Shown piece by piece: positions 1 to 13,004 of a DNA stretch of 64,000 bases. The position numbers and the translations under genes were made by a program. The notes beneath the pieces are model-generated. The model was not told where the DNA came from, made no database searches, and saw only the letters and a list, made by a program, of their open reading frames with translations. The stretch spans positions 620,001 to 684,000 of the forward strand of contig JAFBJZ010000874.1 of NCBI GenBank assembly GCA_016785225.1, in the 5' to 3' direction. The first letter of the stretch is position 1. Every line of letters begins with the position of its first letter. Origin of the DNA: Psettodes erumei (lineage: Eukaryota > Chordata > Actinopteri > Pleuronectiformes > Psettodidae).

Positions 1-59
1 CAAGAATATTTAAAACATATGAATAACATGAATATGAATAATAACAATAATAACAGTTA

Positions 60-61
<2 letters not shown>

Positions 62-119
<58 letters not shown>
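62..119. repeat. (ATT)n microsatellite
   Basis: An uninterrupted trinucleotide run of about 19 ATT/TTA units, flanked by looser AT-rich repeats. It is a simple sequence repeat, likely length-polymorphic. Any reading frame through it (poly-Ile) is an artefact. Confidence 0.95.
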
Positions 120-121
<2 letters not shown>

Positions 122-3100
122 AAATAAGTAGTTCTTTTGATCCGCAGAAAAAATGCAATGGACCAGGATGTTGTCCAAATTTCGCGCATGCGCAATAAAT
201 ATTTTTTCGAGACTGGTAAGCTACAAGCCAGCTAGGCAGATGTAAGCTAGCACAGATATAAATTAGACAAAGAAACCTTACGAAGAGACTGAGTGAAATA
301 GAATTTAAAGTACCGGAGGGTGAAAGGAGCGACTGTGACACAAAGCTGTATGCGTTATCCGATATATATGGAAGTATGAAATTTAAAGGTACGCCATCAC
401 CACGTCTTTTTAAACTTTTTGTGAGCATCAGTGCAGATATTAGCTTTGGCTAGTCGCTAGTTAGCCGCCGTTGTTTTCCCACCAGCAGACTGTATCAAAA
501 CGTGAGGGTTTACGTTAGCTTGGTTAGTTAGCATCCTACAACAGGAATCAGTGAAGGCCCTTTGTTTTACACCGGGTAATGCGGGGTCTACACGGGATAT
601 TAACAGTATGACTGGTAGTATCGTTAGCTGGTTTGTCTTGCAACAATGGAGAAACATAACAAACGAAAGCCTGCCTGGTTATATGTGGACTGATTTATTG
701 TTAACAAGCAAGCTGATCAGCGTTAGCTGCATTTACGGTCAAAGGCTAAAGTGAAGTTAACATTAATCTTGCTATTGAGAACATCAACGTTAGCTTGAGT
801 TAGCTTAATACGTACAGCACCCACAATTAGCGAAACATAATTGTTCTGGTTTTGGATTATTAACGTTATTTTTGTTTAAAGAGCCTGCATTTTGAAAGAA
901 GATAACTCGTGAAGCGATTTTAATGATAGTGTGGGATTTTGTGTTAACACTTGATCTGATGTTACGCTAACATTGAGCTGTTGCTTTCGAGTGATTTCGA
1001 ATTTTTTTGTATAAAGGTTAGTCACCTCCGCTTACTTCTCGAATAGCACATAACGTTAGGCTAGAGTGAACTGTGAAGCTCAGCAAAGATGAGATCATTT
1101 AACTTTCAACGAAGGCAAACTAGCATGATGCTTTTCTGAATACCATCACTTCTGTTGTAGTACAGGCGAGGTAGCACGACTCCAGCCAATGTGTTAGCCA
1201 AAACAAAGTTGCAGGTGAATCTTGAGTTAGCTTATTTGACTGTATTGTTTATGGGCCGGGCAGTCTGTTACAGACAAGGCAATACATTAAAGAATCAAAA
1301 ATTAAGTTAACACCCAACATGGCAAGGTATGCAAAGTCTACACTACTTATGCGGGCTAACAATCTGTTACTTTATCTGATCCGCTTATTTTTTAAATAAC
1401 GTGGCATTCTTTCATGATTCGAAAGCTATCTAGTGATGTCCCTTGCAACGACAATAATCTGTATTCCTTGGTAAATGGTGAATATATTGCCTCATACTTC
1501 AGTAACGTAGTATCACTTAAGTTACTTTTGCTGAACAGGTCCTCATAATGTCTCTCTACGTTTCTAGAGTGGAACATGGAGATGGGGCCATGAAGGATCC
1601 TGTGATAACTTAGAAAAATTCCATCATTATACATTTCAACGACTGAAGAGGTAATGAGAGTTTTAATGTCATTGCTTATGATGATTGACTCACATTAAAT
1701 ATTTAATCATGATAGCTAAAGGTGGCAGCAGTGTACTATAATAAACAGCTGTTGAACTTGTCTTTTCAAGCAAATTTTCTCAATATTCAACTTAAGGCCT
1801 GTTTACCCAATATGTCCACTTTCCATCTACAATGCTTCATGTGATTTGAACATACATTATATCATGGGTCTGGGCTTCAATTATCCAATATAGCAGGAAA
1901 GACACCGGATGTCCTTTTTAAAGTCCCTCCTTGCTTGTTCTTGAATACACTTAGCTTACAGTGTATAGTAATAGGAAATACAAAAAATAAACAAAAGAGA
2001 ATTTCAATTAAACAAAGGAAAAGGCTGGAAACATGTTGCACAGAGGATACACACACGGAATCAGGCAGTCATGAGGTGTGCGTGTGTGTGTACAGTTCAG
2101 TTAGAAGTAGGGATTCTGTGATGTATATCGTGAATCACAATGTGGAGCATTTGCACAGAAGGAAAGCCAACTTTAAGGAAGTGAGCTGGTAGAAGAACAG
2201 TTGTTCCAACAGCATCATTCTTTCACTTTCTTCATGTCATCTTGTCAGGCATCTGTTGAGGATTCCTGTGTCAAGCAGAAGTTTGGCTAAAGCATTTTTA
2301 ACAAGGGTATAGTAAAATTATTCAACATTCTGGACCAAGTTTTATAGGAGGTTAGAAGGGTTTAGTGAAGTATACTTTGTGAGGAAAATGAAACGTGCTG
2401 ACACTCCAAAAAGGGATTTGTCCCCATAGTGTCAAGTGAGGCGAGAATGTAAAACACTTTCAAATGTGATTGAGCTTAAGTAAACATGTGCTTGTGTGAA
2501 CATGCCAGTTTTTGTTTTGGCTTTGTTATATTTCTGTCAACACTCATGCTGGTTGAGTGAATGAAATTGGCTTGTTTGAGCATGAAAGAATGGCTGCTAT
2601 ATGGATAAAACAATATGCTCCATTTGATTTTATCGCCATTATCTGCAGAGACGTGCTAGCCAGTCATTAGTGAACAATGTCAATTGCTAACTACTCAACT
2701 CATCTCACCTCACCAATGAGTCAGCTGTTTTTCCACTGTGTTTTTCCAGTTAAATTGCGAGGACAGCAGCCCATGTGTGTCCTTCTGTTGCCCTCTTCCA
2801 AAATGAATCAGACTATACACTGATTGAGAGACCAATAATGCTGACTGTACTCAAGCTGTGACAAAATCTTTGCATGTGATTACACAAGTAGCAACTAAAT
2901 ACAAAGTGTAACAACTGACACCTGAGAGACATCAGGTGTCAGTTGTGATTAGCAGACTGCCCCTGTTGCACCATGGTAATTGATCGCATCCAAACACGAG
3001 CTTGGTCTATTTCTTTTTGAGTGTGCCACATCACAGAGTTATATCACTTCAGTCCGCCTTTCCTGTTGTATATGTATGATGTGCATGCAGTATTATGTGA

Positions 3101-3988
3101 ACAGTTCCTCATTAATTTTACTTATTTTTACTAGGAGGCCAGCATTATGGTGAAAATCTTTCCAGTATAGTGAATAAAGGAGTTGCATTTATGTGGTACT
3201 GTACTGTAATTTGGCATTTAAGTATTTTCAAGTCCCAGGAAAATGTTAAGAAAATACCTGAAACTGTAAATTTAGTATGTTTTCTTCAGTTATAAATAAG
3301 ATATCAGTTTGTGCCCCAGTTGAGGATTACAATGACAAATACAAAGACAAACAGATGTGCCTGTCTTTTCATCTTACCAGCGTCACCTTTTAGAAAGAGT
3401 TTCACTTTCACTTTGTCATTCCTTTCTGGTTGCCTTTTAAAAGTTTCAAGTGTAACAGAATATCGATTGAGTTGAACCTCGACTACCCAAACACACCTTT
3501 TGTGTGCCTTTTTGTATGTATATTTTCCTGGTCCCTTGTTTCTTTTGATAATGCTGAAAATAGATGTGAGGGTGTGGGTTTATGTGTCCAGACAGTCAGG
3601 GATTGTAAAATGTCAGCATTGCATCCTACATATCAGGAGGTATTGATTTTAGCATGGTCACAGATTGCACAATTTGATGTCGCATGGATACCTTTGCGAT
3701 ACTCATCCCTACACCCATGCACTGAACTGCACTTTGCTGAAATCACTTTACAGTGAGAATGCAGACTTTTTTATTGCACCACAATCAGAGTACGAGCAGA
3801 CTAAATTCTTATGAAGGACTTGGCCATGAGAATGTTTTTCCAGGCTTATTCTGTCCGTTAAATAGAGTGAATTTATTTCACAAATGAATTATTTGCATTT
3901 AATTTGTTCAAAAATAATGATTCTTTCTTGCGTTCTTGTAACAACCAGTGCTTTAAGGACAGGAGCGAGTGGTACTCCTAAGCCGGCG
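120..3988 (+). other. 5' region of spopl: probable promoter, non-coding first exon and 5' intron
   Basis: No protein-coding exon is recognisable here. The stretch from about 200 to 800 is less AT-rich and has several CpGs, so it is the likeliest place for the spopl promoter and a non-coding first exon; this is inferred from the position of the first coding exon at 3989, not from a defined start site. The hexamer GTTAGC recurs nine times between 460 and 1231, and a perfect 15 bp inverted repeat lies at 2911-2946. The remainder looks like ordinary intronic DNA. Confidence 0.4.
2911..2946. repeat. Perfect 15-bp inverted repeat (hairpin)
   Basis: The left arm at 2911-2925 (ACAACTGACACCTGA) is the exact reverse complement of the right arm at 2932-2946, with a 6-base loop. 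Pairing stops at the ends of the arms, so the stem is shorter than a typical pre-miRNA. Each arm holds a CACCTG/CAGGTG E-box. Function unknown. Confidence 0.8.
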
Positions 3989-6900
3989 ATGTCACGGGTT
4001 CCCACCCCTCCTCCTCCTGGGGAGATGTCAAGTGGACCTGTGGCAGAGAGCTGGTGTTATACACAGGTATGGGCATAATGGAACTCAGTTGTGTCATGTT
4101 TGAGGTACAACTAGATTTATGTGTTGCTTGGTAAATAGTTTCAAATGACAGCGCTGGGCAAATCTTGAGCACTAGTATTTCTTTTTCCAGCTCATACTCC
4201 TGTTTTTATTTTCCCAGCTTTATATGAATAGGCTCTCTCACAGCTGATAAGTAGACATGTCTTGTTAGGACAGGTGTCACTAATAATATTGGCTAAGGCT
4301 CAGTTCCATTCGAGTGTCCCAGTAAGAAGTGACAGTGTGACAGAACCCTGAAGTAGCTAAATGGATTCCAGCCATAGTTAGTTTTGTGATTTACACCTGT
4401 GCTTTACTTACTTTGGTGCAAGAAACTGTTGATATAATTGAAATTACTATAGTAGGCTGTCGTCTCGAAACAGTGAAAAAGTTTAACTGAAATGTTTTGT
4501 TGTTATTTAGGAGGTAAACTGGCCATGCTGTCTTTATTAATGTCAGTCTAAACTATGTAAAGCGAGTCTTGACAAAGTAAAACTGTTTTTTAAAAATAGA
4601 GAAAAGAGAAATGAAGAGCTTTGTCCTCATAGTTCTGCATATTTCTTTTTCTGCTTCCAAGGTCAAAGTTGTGAAGTTTTCCTACATGTGGACCATAAAC
4701 AACTTTAGTTTTTGCAGAGAAGAAATGGGCGAGGTGCTGAAGAGCTCAACCTTCTCCTCTGGTCCCAACGACAAAATGAAATGGTTAGTTCTCAGGTTAA
4801 AACCTCTCACTGGAGTTTTATTTATTTGAACTCTGCAAACCCTTGACAATTTGAAGAAATGTAGGCTCTTAGAGTTGCACATCCATACTCAGATGTATTT
4901 GCTTTTTATGATTTATCAGTAGTTGAAAATCTAAAATGCATATCTGGATCTCTAAATACAAATTCTCAAAACAAGAGAAAATCACACCTGAAACTTATGT
5001 AGTGTTGTTTTAAAAACATAAAAAATCACAAAACCAGTAATGACTGTCTTCTGTATTTTGTAAGGTTACTAATGTGCAGTGGTGTCTGTGTACTTTCCAG
5101 GTGTCTGCGAGTCAATCCAAAGGGACTTGATGATGAAAGCAAAGACTATCTGTCATTGTATTTACTTCTTGTTAGTTGTCCAAAAAGTGAAGTCAGAGCC
5201 AAGTTCAAGTTTTCTTTGTTGAATGCTAAAAGAGAGGAGACAAAAGCAATGGGTAAGTACAAGCAATCAGAAATGTCACCACATCCTCTTATTGTGTATA
5301 TTTGGTGTTCCTTGTATGGCACCACTTCTGTTTTTTATTTTATTTTTTCTATTAAAAAGAATAAGATGACTTTGAGCTATTTTTTCTTCTTACAGAAAGC
5401 CAAAGAGCGTATAGATTTGTCCAAGGTAAAGACTGGGGTTTCAAAAAATTCATTAGGAGAGATTTCCTCCTCGACGAAGCCAACGGGCTCTTACCAGATG
5501 ACAAGCTCACCCTCTTCTGTGAGGTAACTGTTGCACTGCTGCTCTCCTGTTTACCTCACACTTTCCACACTCCTAATTACAATGATGGTGTCAGGTGGAA
5601 CTTAACTAAAATGCCCTTTTGACATTTGAGTGGGAGAAGGTTTTTTTATGGCAATGTTTTTTTTTAGCAGAAAACTGGTTTTGTTGGCACACATTCCTCA
5701 TTTGTTCACAAAATTAATTTTCCTTTTTGTGTTTTGGGGATCAAACCTATGATTCTGTAAATATGGCTGTTTGATGTTCAGTGAAACAGAAAGGATTTGG
5801 AGTTTGGAGGTATATTATTAGTGAACTGAGTGACTGCAGTGTCAAGGATGTGGGTTTGTCAGAAAGTAATTATGTATAATTTATGGGAAGAAATGTGATT
5901 TGCATCAGCATTGTTGGACAAAGCTTGTAGCCCAGTCGACCAGATGGTGGCACTGTAATCAACGCCCAAATATACCATTTTGGAAAGGCCACGCCCCTCA
6001 AAGCGAAAGTCAGATCAACTTGAAAGTTGACACAGAAGTCCAGCTTGATGTGCTTGACAAAAAAAAACTTCTTGACCCATAACAGTTCACCACAATGGAC
6101 AGTAACAAGTCAATACAAGTTTTAGGACTTTGACTTAATCCCCACTAAATCTGGCAAACAAAAGTGTGGGATTGCCACACACATTTCATCAAATGGGTGT
6201 GGCTAAATGAATATTGACCATAACTAATTAACCATACATCCAATCATCATACACAAATGCTACAAAGTGTGCATCAGAAAACCTGAATTGGTGTGCATGT
6301 CCTGGGGGCCAGCAGTAACCAAAAGTCAAATATTGATGGGTGCAAGTGCGCATGGTCTGTCATATATTTACTCATAACTCAACATGCCTTTGGGCAATCC
6401 TGATTCAAGTCGCTGGAGACATCACCTAAACACAGACTTTTGTTCAAGTCCAATGAAGGGGAACAAGTAGCAGATCTTTGAGTGCACACTTATTGAATTA
6501 CTGCAGGCTTCGTGACAGTGAGACAGGCGTGCGCCTCACGCCTTCTTTCAACAGCATTAAACCGGCCGCAGTGACCTTGCTCAGCTTTGCCAGGCCGGCA
6601 CTGCTGTTCGCCGCTTTAATTTGGGGCGATTGAGCTACTTCCTTCTGCTGAGTTAGAACCGGCAAACTGCTGCTGCATTTTTCTGATTGTGATTACACTT
6701 CTCCTTGCTGAGTGGCAGGGCAGACATGACAGGAACATTTTGAAATGATCAATATTGCATTAGTGTTTCTTTTAAAATGAATATTTCCTATTTTAATATG
6801 TTCCTGTTCAGTTTCTGTTAGCCTCATTTTCTATTATTGTCTCCCACTTGTTGAATGGGGCATACAAATCACTAAATGGTATATTGAGTCTTTGGCGTCA

Positions 6901-9900
6901 AAATCAGATCAACCCCTCGTTTTTACCTATAGTGAATTAATTAGGGTTTCCGAACTCTTGTCATTGCATATTTATACCTGATGGTAAGCTGCAGTGCTAT
7001 TTAACTACAAACATATTGATAGCATTTGTTTCAAATTACATTAAAATCTTAGGAAGAGAAATGCTTCCTCCCATCATTTACAATGACGGAATAATTTAAT
7101 TCAGCGTGTCAAGAAGAATAAACGTCTCGTAAAAAGTTCTTTCAAGGGACAAGTTAAATGGGGTTTCAATGAATTTAGATGTAAATGCAGTTGACTGAAT
7201 ACTGCCAGGACGAGACAGCGTGCCAGAGCAGTACCAGAACCATTCAGCCGTTTCGGGGGAGGCTGCCACTTTGAAAAACAAATTACATTCAAATTGAAAA
7301 CAAAATGCCTTTTCTCATCAATTAGGCGTTTCAGGAAAGTTAATTAATTTCAGCTTCGAGTTGTTGTGTTCTTGCAAGCGAGAGTCCCTCCCACTGTTGC
7401 TTCCTCAGAAATACGCTGAGAAAATTAAACACAAATGAGACTTTTTTGCCTCCTGTGCAGTAAGAAAGACGTACTGCTGAATTTCTTAGCATGTTTAGCC
7501 TTGATGAGACGGCTTCAGCGTGTCGTCTTCTCTGTGATGTGTCTTGTGTACAGGTAAGCGTCGTCCAGGATTCTGTCAACATTTCGGGCCAGTCCAACAT
7601 GAACATGCTGAAGGTACCTGAGTGCCAGCTGTCTGATGACCTGGGGAACCTATGGGAGTGTTCACGCTTCACAGACTGCAGCCTGTATGTGGGAGGGCAG
7701 GAGTTCAAAGCCCACAAATCCATCCTCGCAGGTAAGACTGTGATCGGTCCCCAGTACTTCAGGAGAGAAGCCCCCTGCACCGGCTCCGGCCAGACACGTC
7801 TATGCCTCTTCTTAATGGCCTCTCGTGGAGAGCCGTAAGCACCTCGGAAGGCTGCGGAGGGTCTGTAGCCCTGGCTTGATTTGTTGTGGCCTAGTTCCGC
7901 AGCCGGTGCCGATCCACCCCACCACCCCTGCCTGGCCCTGCTTGACCCACATGGTTGTAGGAACCAAGAGATTGAGAGGCTGGCTCTTCCCTCCAGCTTG
8001 TCTCCATTAGACATAGTGGCAACTGCAGGAGCTGGGGGGGATGGTGACAAAGTGGCAGCTCTGTGGATTTTGAGAGATTTTAGAGCTGTATTAGTTCAGT
8101 TGTATTACCCCCACTGTATGTGCCATTTTATCACATGACACTGTGTTGGTAGGTCTTGATGAAGACCATCGACTCACTTTATTAACACGACAGATATGAT
8201 GTTGTTTGGCCGTATTATTCATCAGTGTCTGATTGATTTCTTTGACAGCGAGGTCCCCAGTCTTCAATGCTATGTTTGAGCATGAAATGGAAGAAAGTAA
8301 AAAGGTAAGAATAACTGGTTGAAATCCTCACTTCATGATTTTAAAGAACATCGTCCTAACTCTGTGGCAATGAACATCATTGCCTTCTTTCATTCATGTT
8401 TTTTAGTTGCCAAGCACTTATGAGCAGTCGAGTTACTTTTTGTCTTTTTTGCAGAATCGCGTCGACATCAGCGACGTAGACCCTGATGTCTTCAAGGAGA
8501 TGATGGGCTTCATTTACACAGGAAAAGCCCCAAACTTGGAGAAAATGGCAGACAATTTGCTGGCAGCTGCAGATAAAGTAAGTACCCAAGAGATGGGAAC
8601 TCTGAGGTTCTTTTTTTTAAAACGTCTACCTCCCGAAGCAAAAAACCTGTCTTGTTTCTAACTTTTTTTGGCCAGTCATCGTGAGGTAAACGCAGTCTGT
8701 GTGACCATTTTGGAACTTTCCAAAACCGATATTCAAAACATTGGCGCCCACTTCACACCGTGATCAGCCCTCTGTGCAGCGTTGAGAGCAGAGACACGGA
8801 TTGTAAACTTAGCACTTTTCATGTGAACAATCAACACTATCAAAGTGTCTTGTGGGCGAGACTGTCTGACAGTGTGTGCTGTTTTCCTCATATTAAAACA
8901 TGATCAAGGCTTTTCTCTACCTTTTTGAGTGTGACCGCTCGGATTGGGGAGAAACGCTATTGATTTAGGGTGTGGCAGGAAAACAGGTCTTACTGACAGA
9001 CCGTGTGACGGCCCGTTGGCCACATGCTCAGCTGTGGAGCAATTGTGTGGCAACTCTGATTCGAATGAAATATATACACACACACATTTTACATTTTTTA
9101 TATATAATGTCTAATAATCTCTCTTTCATTTCTCCCTTTCTCAACCATTTTTAGAACATGCTTGTGAAGGGCATGGAAAATATCAGGCACCTGTAAAATA
9201 TAATTGAGTATAGCACTTTTTTTACTGCCGACAATCAACTTCTGTGTGGCTTGTTAGACAAGTGCTAATTCAAGTTAACAGAAATAATTGAGGATGTAAT
9301 TAGTCATGTCGTTTCTATGCGATGTGGGAGAGAGGCAATAATGAGAAATTCTTGTCTATTATCTTGGTATGAAAATATACTCTATCACTTCATGAAGGTA
9401 CTGTGTTGCTATGGAATAACTTTGACTTAAGACAGTTCAGTACAACACTGACACAAATGAGCAGAAATTGATGAATTCCAAGAAGATGTGGATGTAAAAT
9501 TTAAGAGAGCAGATTTGATGTTCAGACCCTCATCTTTTCTTTATTATTTTGCCAGTGGATGTACATATTTTGCAGCTCATGTTAGGTTGTATTTATAATC
9601 AGTGAACTTTTATAGCTGTAAAGCAATATTTCATATGTATGATGAATATCGCACTGATCATTGATTTGATGGATGACTGGATCAGACCAGAATAGTATAA
9701 ACAACCAAATAACTGCTAAATTAATAAGTGTACAGCATGTCATTACATTTTTTTTATTATTATAGATGTTAAAAACTATAAAACTTAACAGTAACTGATA
9801 GCAGCTGTTGTTTTTATTCGTACTCATAGAGACGAAACGTCAATCTGTGGGCATCCAAATGAAACCTTGAATGTAAACTGCTGCTTTTTTGTGTGTTCAT

Positions 9901-10874
9901 CTCCCCCGGCACCCCCAGTATGCTTTGGAGCGTTTAAAGGTCATGTGTGAAGAGGCCTTGTGCAACAGCCTTTCAGTGGAGAATGTGGCCGACACCCTCA
10001 TCCTAGCAGACTTGCACAGTGCCGAGCAGCTCAAAGCACAAGCCATAGATTTTATCAACAGGCAAGTATCGCAAAAAAAAAACCTCCAGTGATAAATTCC
10101 TGCTGCCATTTCTGTTTACCAGCCCTGAATGCTTACCTTTTTATCTCCTTGCCATAGGTGCAGTGTCCTGAGACAGCTGGGCTGTAAAGATGGAAAGAAC
10201 TGGAATAGCAAGTATGTAATTAGCTGATATATGTGACACAAGATTAATAACACACTCTTATCTCTTCCCCCAACCAGATGCATTAGAATTCATTGTTTTA
10301 GCCCATGCAGACAGAGTGCTATTTGCCTTTTCAGTTTGAAGCTCCATATCTTTGTATCCGAGTTATTAATAGACTCATACCTGCATAAACCCTGGAAATG
10401 GAATATTTGCAGAATTTTAAAAAGAAGGGAGGTGGTCGCTATGGGAAGTTTTTCCTTCAGATGATGTAGTGTGTTATTATAGGACACCTTGAAATGTGGA
10501 ACTTCTCTTCGGACTGTTGTATTCGAGACATGAAGATGTGCTAATCCTGCAGTAATTTCAACCTATGCACATACATTAGCACTAATGGCCCTTTTCAAAT
10601 TTCACTGGGAAACTCACAAATCAAGTCCTCTCTATTTGTTTTGTCATTACGATCTCATTTATGCTTATTGATTTTTAATGTGCACAATCTCATGTCTGAG
10701 TGTTAACTTAATTTTGCCTGTGCTTACAGTCATGCTACAGATATAATGGAGACTGCAGGCTGGAAGTCAATGATCCAGTCCCATCCTCACTTGGTAGCCG
10801 AGGCCTTTCGTGCCCTGGCTTCAGCACAGTGCCCACCCTTTGGTCTTCCCAGGAAGCGTCTAAAACAGTCGTGA
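3989..10874 (+). CDS. spopl: Speckle-type POZ protein-like (SPOPL), Cullin-3 substrate adaptor
   Basis: Coding exons: 3989-4066, 4662-4783, 5101-5252, 5396-5523, 7554-7731, 8249-8304, 8455-8577, 9919-10061, 10158-10211 and 10730-10874. They sum to 1179 nt, giving 392 aa, the family length. The start gives the expected MSRVPTPPPPGEMS N-terminus. The MATH domain (about 28-162, including FSYMWTINNFSF) binds substrates; the BTB domain (about 190-297) binds Cullin-3; a BACK-like C-terminus ends in the basic tail RKRLKQS, a probable nuclear signal. The known role is recruiting nuclear and cytoplasmic proteins for ubiquitination by CUL3-RBX1. It is SPOPL rather than SPOP because exon 9 adds about 18 residues (CSVLRQLGCKDGKNWN...) inside the C-terminal domain, which in SPOPL weakens higher-order assembly. 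The intron before that exon has a GC donor (AG|GCAAGT). No frameshift or stop is present. I cannot tell which teleost co-orthologue this is. Confidence 0.97.
5905..6720. repeat. Probable degenerate interspersed repeat in spopl intron 4
   Basis: This block contains phrases of a style I associate with dispersed fish repeats, such as GGTGGCACTGTAATC near 5947 and GTGACAGTGAGACAGGCGTG near 6512, with a locally higher GC segment at 6500-6720. I see no terminal repeats, target duplication or coding remnant, so class and ends are uncertain. This is pattern memory rather than proof. Confidence 0.3.
10062..10157 (+). other. spopl: GC-AG intron of spopl (intron 8)
   Basis: A 96 bp intron between coding exons 8 and 9. 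The donor reads CAACAG|GCAAGT and the acceptor CCATAG|GTGCAG. Only this junction keeps the SPOPL frame (FINR-CSVLRQLG) across the splice. AG|GCAAGT is the strong donor context typical of GC-AG introns, which often flank alternatively used exons; here it precedes the 54 nt SPOPL-specific exon. Confidence 0.85.
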
Positions 10875-13004
10875 CTGGCTGACTGTGCCCCAGGACTTTA
10901 CTGGAGGTGTGAAGCATGGGTTTACAAAGGAAGGACTAGCGAGGGTACCACTCTTATTTCCCACCAAAACTGAACACACTTGAATAAATAGGAGTGGAGC
11001 TTTCTGGCCAGGAATGTGGGGAGGCCGGCACGTGGACGACTGACATCAATGGATTTGGGGAAAAAAATTGGTTCAATCGGTGTTGCTTGCTTGCTTTGCT
11101 TCCCCAACTGAAATCTGTTCAGGCTGGGTAGCAAGTCAAGCTGCCTGCTACAGTTTTTTTTTCCTGTAATGTTAAAATGGCCTTAATATATCTGCCATTC
11201 CTCTGGAGCTGCTCTAGAGTACTTTGTCTATTTTACTCTGTGCCTGCCTTGTCACAAAGACCAGGCCTCCTCCAGGTTGCACTAGTTCCCATGAATAGTC
11301 ATTTTGATATGGAGTTCTATAGGAACGTAACAAAGGTTTAACTAAATGGGAAATATTATATATATTTGTAATGTTTAGCCCGTTTTGTGACTAGACATTT
11401 AAAAGCATGAACACTTTCAGTGCAAGGTCAGTTCTTTACACTTTTTAAAAGATGTGTATGCCCCATATTGATGGCACCATTTCTATGTAAATGACAGTTG
11501 AACCATCTTCAGAAGAACCGTGTACAAGAAAGTCTGTTCTACTGCATATTTGTGGGGGAAAAAATAGTAATCTGCCATTATGAAGACCCAGTGTCAATCC
11601 TAATAATTCATAAAAGACAGAGAAGTGTCCGTACCTTGGCCCTAATATATTAAAACATTGGAAATATATGGAAGTATTTACTCAGTCTCCCATTTGAACG
11701 ACATATTCCAGATCATGCGTCTGTGAACTGTTGTAGATGAAATTTTAAGAATTTTTTTTCCTTAGTATTGCCAACTTGCAAATATATATTCTCAATATAT
11801 TGTGGTTAACTCAAAGTGGAGAGACGAATGCATGGTCATGTTGTTGTCAAAGAAAGTGTCCAAGTACCAATTTTGTTTTTAACAATTTATTTCCTGCAAT
11901 TATCTGACATATTTGTGCAGAATTAAATGAATTGATTATGTGCAAAAATTTCCTCTAACATGCTTGGATATTTGTAGGATGCTGAGCATCACTTCTACTG
12001 GCAATGTTATTCTGTGTTTGAATGGGGGGGTTGTCATGTTTATTCAGTCCGTCTCGTATGTAGTGTGGTGTGACAGACACTTCAGAGGATTTTGTAAATT
12101 AAAAGAGTAGCATCATTTTTACGTGATGTTACTCATCATTCAGCATCGTGTTGAGATGTTGAAACTACTTTTGGTTGGAAGCAAAAAAGATGAAGTTGTT
12201 GTCTGCAAGAATGCCTGCATTAACCCATTAAAACATTTTCCAGCAGTCTGAAGTGCTCCGGGTGTATTTTTTGTTCTTTATCCAGAGTTGAATTCAGTGT
12301 GATGAGATTTCAGTGCGAGAGTGCATGATTATCATCCGCACAGCCTTCTTTTTTTAATGACCATATGAATAGATTTGGATGACGGGCAGTTGTGATTTTT
12401 TTTTTTCTTACTGTTTTTTTTAAAAATAGGATTAGAAAACACGAGGTGATAATAGAAAATGTGTATTAACTATGCAGTAACATGTTCAATGTTGAACCTT
12501 TTATGAAATGAAATTTTGAAATGGCATTTTTTTCCATTTGTTTCGCATGTGAGTGCACAAGCTCTAATTAAAGTGAACAGTAGGTAGCTCTCTCCTGCTG
12601 GAACAGAGATATCTTCATCAGCAGCTCGCCAATCCTCTTCTGCCCCTCGCGCCACGGGCCAAAGAAAAATACCTGATACCATCTCTGCTTTAGGAACGCC
12701 TCTCCAGCCCTCTATCTCTGTCCCCCATTTTCAGCAACTGGTTCTAACACTTGAAAGCAAAAAGGGCTGGCAGTGGCACATGCAAAATTGAAAATGTGTT
12801 GTGTCATTAGCATTGTAGGAGAGGGGTTCCTAAATAAGCATTGGACAATTACACTGGGACAGAAATTTAAATGTTTGAATGAGAATGGGTTTGGTATTGG
12901 AACAGTGCCCTGACTTTCAGAAGTGAGAAAGTTGATACAAAGGTATTTTGAGAAAATTGTGTATGATACTACTTTTTCCTCAGTGTTGTTCTATTGAATG
13001 CATA
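10875..13004 (+). other. spopl 3' UTR and downstream spacer
   Basis: No coding potential is recognised. An early AATAAA at 10983-10988 lies 109 bases after the stop. AT-rich sequence with ATTAAA-like hexamers (for example near 12097) continues to about 12.25 kb, so the true mRNA end is unknown and may be one of several. Nothing else identified. Confidence 0.4.

Noticed and set aside
62..119. Possible CRISPR-like or structured array at the left edge
   Set aside because: It is a plain trinucleotide microsatellite with no spacers; the genome is eukaryotic.
5072..5527. A 151-codon plus-strand frame in spopl
   Set aside because: It is spopl exon 3 read straight through intron 3 and then out of frame through exon 4; the spliced form restores the MATH domain.
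7340..8050. A 237-codon open frame on the minus strand overlapping spopl exon 5
   Set aside because: It runs antisense through a genuine spopl exon and the GC-rich part of intron 5, has low-complexity Ser/Arg/Pro composition, no recognised domain and no splice context. GC-rich DNA readily gives such frames.
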